18,993 bases of DNA. Origin: Betaproteobacteria bacterium (GTDB taxonomy: Bacteria > Pseudomonadota > Gammaproteobacteria > Burkholderiales > Burkholderiaceae_C). A model generated the notes under the pieces. That model was not told the DNA's origin. It ran no database searches and was given only the letters and a program-made list of their open reading frames with translations. Both the position numbers and the translations under genes were made by a program. Position 1 is the stretch's first letter. Every line of letters begins with the position of its first letter. Location of the stretch: positions 1 through 18,993 of the forward strand of contig VBCQ01000350.1 in NCBI GenBank assembly GCA_005882155.1, read 5' to 3'. Positions 15,153 to 18,993 of this stretch are shown piece by piece.

Positions 15153-16254
15153 TGCCTTGCTGAACTTCACCCGCCCGTTGCCCATCGACGGCTCGCCCGC
15201 AGTTCGCTTCGTCCAGCGCGGCGTGCGCGTGCTGATCGTCGGATCGTTGATCTGCGCCGTCGTGGCGCTGGTCTTCGCGACCCACGTCTGGTCGGGATTC
15301 GCCTACGGGCTGAGCATCACGATGATGTGCTGGTTCTTCATCGATGGCGGCCGTACGCTCGCGGCGCTGTGGGTCCACCGGCACGAACGAGCGAGTGGCA
15401 CGGCGGGCCGCTGGCCGGGCTGGCGATGGATGTTCGTCGTGCTGATGGTCGGCACGATCATCGGCTACAGCGCCGGTAACCTGCTCGGCAACTGGATCAC
15501 CGGCCGCAACTCGCCGGGCTTCTTCAACAGCACGCCGCGCCAGGCGCTCGCGCTGCTGGTCGGCGCACTGTTGCCCGGCATTGCGGTGACCCACTACTTC
15601 TATTCGCGCGGCCGTCTCGCGACGACCGAAGCGCTGGCACAAAAAGCGCAGCGCGAAGCTGCGGAGAACCAGCTCAAGCTGCTCGAGTCTCAGCTCGAGC
15701 CGCACATGCTGTTCAATACGCTGGCGAACCTGCGCGTGCTGATCGGCATCGACCCGCCGCGAGCGCAGTTAATGCTCGACCGATTGATCGCTTTCCTGCG
15801 CGCGACATTGAACGGATCGCGCGGCAGTTGGCACAGCCTGTCGGCCGAGTTCGAGCGCGTCAACGACTACCTCGAGCTGATGCGAATTCGCATGGGCGAT
15901 CGCTTGCAGCCTAGCCTCGAGCTGCCCGCCGACCTCGCGGATCAGCGCGTGCCGCCTTTGCTGCTGCAGCCCCTCGTCGAGAACGCGATCAAGCATGGGC
16001 TCGAGCCGCATGTGAGCGGCGGGCGCTTGATCGTCAGCGCATCGCGCGAAGGCGAGCAGCTCGTGCTGTGCGTGCGCGACACCGGCGCCGGCTTGTCCGC
16101 GGCGGGCAGCGACGGCACGCGCTTCGGCCTGATGCAGGTGCGCGAGCGGCTGGCGACGCTGTACGGCGACGACGCGACACTCGAATTGAAACCCGCCGAC
16201 GACGCGCAAGGCGGCACACTGGCGGTCATTCGAATGCCCGCGAGCCCGCCATGA
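15133..16254 (+). CDS. LytS/YehU-type sensor histidine kinase
   Basis: A membrane histidine kinase (373 residues from GTG 15133) of the His_kinase (HPK8/LytS) class. Four transmembrane segments are seen at about 32-50, 55-80, 99-119 and 137-156, with no sizeable extracytoplasmic domain, so sensing probably occurs in or at the membrane. A short coiled coil (162-185) leads to the phosphoacceptor H191 in QLEPHMLFNTLANL. The ATPase has the N-box VENAIKHG (282-289) and DTGAGL (316-321). No ATG lies in the right place: GTG 15133 overlaps the hydroxylase gene by 20 bases, and TTG 15157 is a non-overlapping alternative. Neither has a strong Shine-Dalgarno. The stop overlaps the response-regulator ATG (ATGA), marking a cognate pair. 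Confidence 0.88.
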   Translation: MPRAAVDALLNFTRPLPIDGSPAVRFVQRGVRVLIVGSLICAVVALVFATHVWSGFAYGLSITMMCWFFIDGGRTLAALWVHRHERASGTAGRWPGWRWMFVVLMVGTIIGYSAGNLLGNWITGRNSPGFFNSTPRQALALLVGALLPGIAVTHYFYSRGRLATTEALAQKAQREAAENQLKLLESQLEPHMLFNTLANLRVLIGIDPPRAQLMLDRLIAFLRATLNGSRGSWHSLSAEFERVNDYLELMRIRMGDRLQPSLELPADLADQRVPPLLLQPLVENAIKHGLEPHVSGGRLIVSASREGEQLVLCVRDTGAGLSAAGSDGTRFGLMQVRERLATLYGDDATLELKPADDAQGGTLAVIRMPASPP

Positions 16255-17069
16255 ACGCCACCGCCCTGATCGCCGAAGACGAGCCGCTGCTCGCTGCGAA
16301 CCTGCAAGCCGAGCTGGCACAGCTGTGGCCCGAGCTGCGCATCGTCGCGAGCGTCGGCCATGGCGAGGCCGCGGTGGAACGCGCACTGGCGCTGCAGCCC
16401 GACCTGCTGTTCCTCGACATCCGCATGCCCGGTATGTCGGGACTCGACGCGGCACAGGCGCTCGCCGAAGACTGGCCCGACAACGGCAAGCCGTTTCCGC
16501 TGATCGCCTTCGTGACCGCCTACGACCAGTACGCGCTGCAGGCCTTCGAGCGCGCCGCGATCGACTATGTGCTGAAGCCGGTGCAGCCGCAGCGCCTGGC
16601 ACAGACCTGTGCCCGCCTGCAGTCGGCCCTGCGCCAGCGCGACCCGCTGACCGCAGCGCCGAGTCTGGCTGCCGCCATCGAGCAGCTGCGCGGGCTCGTC
16701 GGCGCGGGCGGGCTCGGTGCGTCGTCGGCAGCGTCGGCCGGCGCGCCACTGCGCGTGCTGCAGGCGAGCACAGGCAACCTGATCACGATGGTGCCGGTCG
16801 ACGACGTGCTCTATTTCGAAGCCGCCGACAAGTACGTTCGCATCATCACCGCCGAGCGCGAGCACTTGATCCGCACCTCGCTGCGCGAGCTGCAGCCGCA
16901 GCTCGATCCGGATCGCTTCTGGCAGATCCACCGCGGCACGATCGTGCGCTGCGACGCCGTCGCCACCGCACTGCGCGACGAGTCGGGCAAGCTGACGCTG
17001 ACGCTGCGTGGTCATGCCGACAAGCTCATCGTCAGCCGCATGTACGCCCATCTGTTCAAAGGCATGTAG
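16251..17069 (+). CDS. LytTR-family DNA-binding response regulator
   Basis: A 272-residue regulator, cognate to the overlapping kinase. The receiver domain (1-125) has the acidic pair E9/D10 (with E11), the phosphorylation site D56 in FLDIRMPG, T89 and K109 in the VLKPVQ loop. A linker rich in alanine and glycine (about 132-165) leads to a LytTR DNA-binding domain (about 167-270) with the DVLYFEAADKYVRI and FWQIHRGTIV signatures. LytTR proteins bind direct repeats in promoters, usually of membrane, envelope or virulence genes. It lies 13 bases before the DarA-like gene in the same direction, so it probably belongs to the same transcript; whether it controls these lipid genes is inference. Confidence 0.95.
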   Translation: MNATALIAEDEPLLAANLQAELAQLWPELRIVASVGHGEAAVERALALQPDLLFLDIRMPGMSGLDAAQALAEDWPDNGKPFPLIAFVTAYDQYALQAFERAAIDYVLKPVQPQRLAQTCARLQSALRQRDPLTAAPSLAAAIEQLRGLVGAGGLGASSAASAGAPLRVLQASTGNLITMVPVDDVLYFEAADKYVRIITAEREHLIRTSLRELQPQLDPDRFWQIHRGTIVRCDAVATALRDESGKLTLTLRGHADKLIVSRMYAHLFKGM

Positions 17070-17082
17070 GGCGCGCTGACCG

Positions 17083-18030
17083 ATGAAGAAGGTGCTGGTT
17101 GTCCGATATTCGCAAACCGGCCAGTTGACCGCTCTCGCCGAACAGATCGTCGCGCCGCTCGCTGCCGATCCGCGCATCGAGGTCCAAGTGCAGACACTCG
17201 TGCCGCTCGAGCCGTTCGCATTTCCGTGGTCGTTCTTTGCCTTCCTCGACGCCTTTCCCGAATCGGCTCACATGGTGCCGCCTGCGCTGGCACCGCTGTC
17301 GCTAAACGGCGATGAGGACTTCGACCTGGTGATCCTGCCGTACCAGGTCTGGTTTCTGGCTCCGTCGCAACCCATCACCGCGTTCCTCAAGCACCCCGTC
17401 GCGCAACGTATATTGCGCGGCAAGCCGGTGGTGACCGTCATCGCGTGCCGCAACATGTGGCTCGCAGCACAGGAAAAAATGAAGTCGCTGCTCGTCGATG
17501 CCGGCGCGCGACTGATCGACAACGTCGTGCTCACCGACCCCGGCCCGACGCTGGCGACGTTCATCACGACGCCGCGCTGGTTGCTCAGCGGCAAGAAGGA
17601 CGGCTTCTGGGGCATGCCGCCGGCCGGGCTCAGCGATGCGCAGATTCGCGCCTCGCGGCGCTTCGGCGTCGCACTGCGCGACGCCTTGCTGAGCGATCGC
17701 GAAAGAGGCGCGCAGCCACTGCTCAGCGGTCTTGGCGCGGTTCAGGCCGACCCGCGGCTGTACATCAGCGAGAAGGCCGGCACCCGCAGCTTCTACCTCT
17801 GGGGCAAGCTGCTGCTCGCCGCCGGCCCGCCGGGAAGCCGGCGACGTGTTCCGCTGCTCGCGCTGTACGTGGTCTTCCTGATCATGATGATTGTCACGAT
17901 CGTGCCGGCGAGCTTGGCCTTGCAGGCCTTGCTGCGGCCGTTCTTGAGGCCATGGCTGACTAAAATGAAGTTCCAGTTCGAACAGCCCTCGGGCTCGTCT
18001 ACGGAACGCAGCCATTTTCATGAGGACTGA
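17083..18030 (+). CDS. darA: DarA-like flavodoxin-fold protein (dialkylresorcinol pathway)
   Basis: A 315-residue protein resembling DarA of dialkylresorcinol and flexirubin/aryl-polyene-type loci. Its N-terminal part has a flavodoxin fold: the FMN phosphate loop YSQTGQLT at 9-16, then parallel strands (DLVILPYQVWFLAP at 81-94, KPVVTVIACRNMW at 114-126). In this pathway DarB condenses two fatty-acyl units to a dialkyl-cyclohexanedione and DarA is thought to aromatise it to the resorcinol; databases often mislabel DarA as the condensing enzyme. A transmembrane segment (about 256-284) near the C-terminus should anchor it at the membrane, where a lipid product would sit. It follows the response regulator by 13 bases and overlaps the next gene by 11 bases. 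Family recognition is by eye, so the product is uncertain. Confidence 0.78.
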   Translation: MKKVLVVRYSQTGQLTALAEQIVAPLAADPRIEVQVQTLVPLEPFAFPWSFFAFLDAFPESAHMVPPALAPLSLNGDEDFDLVILPYQVWFLAPSQPITAFLKHPVAQRILRGKPVVTVIACRNMWLAAQEKMKSLLVDAGARLIDNVVLTDPGPTLATFITTPRWLLSGKKDGFWGMPPAGLSDAQIRASRRFGVALRDALLSDRERGAQPLLSGLGAVQADPRLYISEKAGTRSFYLWGKLLLAAGPPGSRRRVPLLALYVVFLIMMIVTIVPASLALQALLRPFLRPWLTKMKFQFEQPSGSSTERSHFHED

Positions 18031-18993
18031 AGTAGTTCTGACCCGCACCGGCGCCTATCTGCCGTTTGCGCCGGTCAGCAACGATGAAATCGAAGGTGTG
18101 CTCGGCTGCGTCGGCGGCAAGCCGTCACGCGCGCGCCGCATCGTCTTGCGCAGCAACGGCATCCAGTCGCGTCACTACGCGATCGACCGCGCGACCGGCG
18201 AGCCGGCGATGAGCAACGCGCAGCTCACCGCCGCGGCGATTCGCGCGATGGGCGACATCGGCCGAGTCGATTGCCTCGTCACCGGCACCTCGCTGCCCGA
18301 CCAGTTGATGCCGAACCACGCAGTGATGGTGCACGGCGAGCTCGGCTGGCCGCGCCTCGAAGTCGTGTCGTGTGCCGGCATCTGCCTGGCCGGCACAGCG
18401 GCGCTGAAGCACGCCTGGCTGTCGGTGCGCGCCGGCGACGCGAAGCGCAGCGTCGCGACCGGCTCGGAGCTTGCGTCGCCCATTCTGCTGGCCCGAAACT
18501 TCGACGCCGAGGTCGAGCACAAGGTGCAGGCGCTCGAAGCGCGGCCGGAGATCGGGTTCGAGAAAGACTTTCTGCGCTGGATGCTGTCGGACGGTGCCGG
18601 TGCGGTGTTGCTTGAAAACGAGCCGCGCGGCACGTTGTCCTTGCGCATCGACTGGATCGAGCTGTCTTCGGCTGCGCACCAGCTGCCGGCGTGCATGTAC
18701 GCCGGCGCACACAAGAACGCGGATGAATCCTTGCGCGGCTGGCTGCGCTTCTCGGCCGACGACTGGCACGCGAACTCGGTGTTCGCGGTGAAGCAAGACG
18801 TTCGCCTGCTCAACGACAACATCGCTCGCGCGACCTTGCGCGAGCCGCTCGCCGACATCGTCGAAAAGCGCAAGCTGCGGGTCGACGAGATCGATTGGTT
18901 CTTGCCGCACTTGTCGTCGCAATACTTCGTTCAGCCGATGCTCGACTCGCTGGCCGAGGTGGGCCTGCCGATCCCGCGCGAGCGCTGGTTCAG
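18020..18993 (+). CDS. darB: Beta-ketoacyl-ACP synthase III, DarB-like (partial, cut by window end)
   Basis: 324 residues of a thiolase-fold ketosynthase III, open to the right edge. The start ATG 18020 lies inside the last codons of the DarA-like gene, implying coupling. The FabH-like N-terminus shows RSNGIQSRHYA (44-54). The nucleophile is predicted as C118 in SCAGIC (aligned to the AACAGF of FabH), with LSDGAGAVLLE at 189-199 and the active-site histidine H297 in FLPHLSSQ. The C-terminal asparagine of the triad lies beyond the window. Pairing with a DarA-like protein suggests head-to-head condensation of acyl chains rather than ordinary fatty-acid initiation. A plain FabH paralogue is the alternative; other fab genes are not in view. 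Confidence 0.82.
   Translation, partial: MRTEVVLTRTGAYLPFAPVSNDEIEGVLGCVGGKPSRARRIVLRSNGIQSRHYAIDRATGEPAMSNAQLTAAAIRAMGDIGRVDCLVTGTSLPDQLMPNHAVMVHGELGWPRLEVVSCAGICLAGTAALKHAWLSVRAGDAKRSVATGSELASPILLARNFDAEVEHKVQALEARPEIGFEKDFLRWMLSDGAGAVLLENEPRGTLSLRIDWIELSSAAHQLPACMYAGAHKNADESLRGWLRFSADDWHANSVFAVKQDVRLLNDNIARATLREPLADIVEKRKLRVDEIDWFLPHLSSQYFVQPMLDSLAEVGLPIPRERWF

Noticed and set aside
17211..17221. CCGTTCG, resembling an AlgR/LytTR half-site
   Set aside because: It lies inside the DarA-like coding sequence, occurs once and has no paired repeat, so chance is the simpler explanation.

Overview
The window is high-GC bacterial DNA densely packed with genes, and almost every reading frame has a spurious antisense open frame. 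The chain hemF-nadD-rsfS-rlmH-maf-rng, with purD and yebC directly upstream, is an arrangement I associate with Betaproteobacteria of the order Burkholderiales. Protein character and GTG/ATG start use fit the Rubrivivax/Leptothrix/Methylibium side of that order. The genus is an inference. I see no rRNA, tRNA, CRISPR array, insertion sequence or phage gene.

Layout. (1) 20-991 (+) and 1000-1839 (-) are two convergent family-2 glycosyltransferases, probably the edge of a surface-glycan region continuing to the left. (2) 1854-8595, all on the minus strand, is a housekeeping block read right to left: yebC, purD, hemF, nadD, rsfS, rlmH, maf, rng, then the second glycosyltransferase. Most junctions are 1-4 nt overlaps or abutting stop/start codons, and nadD and rlmH start with GTG. 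The proteins serve translation (YebC), purine, haem and NAD synthesis, ribosome silencing and 23S rRNA methylation, nucleotide-pool cleaning and RNA maturation. RsfS carries a long lysine/alanine/proline tail. (3) 8707-12769 (-) is an accessory block: an exported sulfite-oxidase-fold molybdoenzyme with its membrane cytochrome b, a START-like (SRPBCC) protein, and an M14-type zinc peptidase lipoprotein. (4) 12867-14125 (+) is an ECF sigma factor overlapped by a ChrR-like cupin protein, probably its redox- or metal-sensing partner. (5) 14241 to the right edge (+) is a compact run: a fatty acid hydroxylase/sterol desaturase-type membrane di-iron protein, a LytS-type histidine kinase, a LytTR response regulator, a DarA-like flavodoxin-fold protein and a DarB-like ketoacyl synthase III cut by the window end.

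The most interesting part is 12.9-19 kb. A sigma/cupin stress module is followed by a lipid-modifying enzyme, a two-component system and the start of what looks like a dialkylresorcinol-type lipid pathway. The two regulatory layers could control membrane-lipid remodelling, possibly in oxidative stress. That functional link is inferred from gene order only; most of the pathway lies beyond the right edge.
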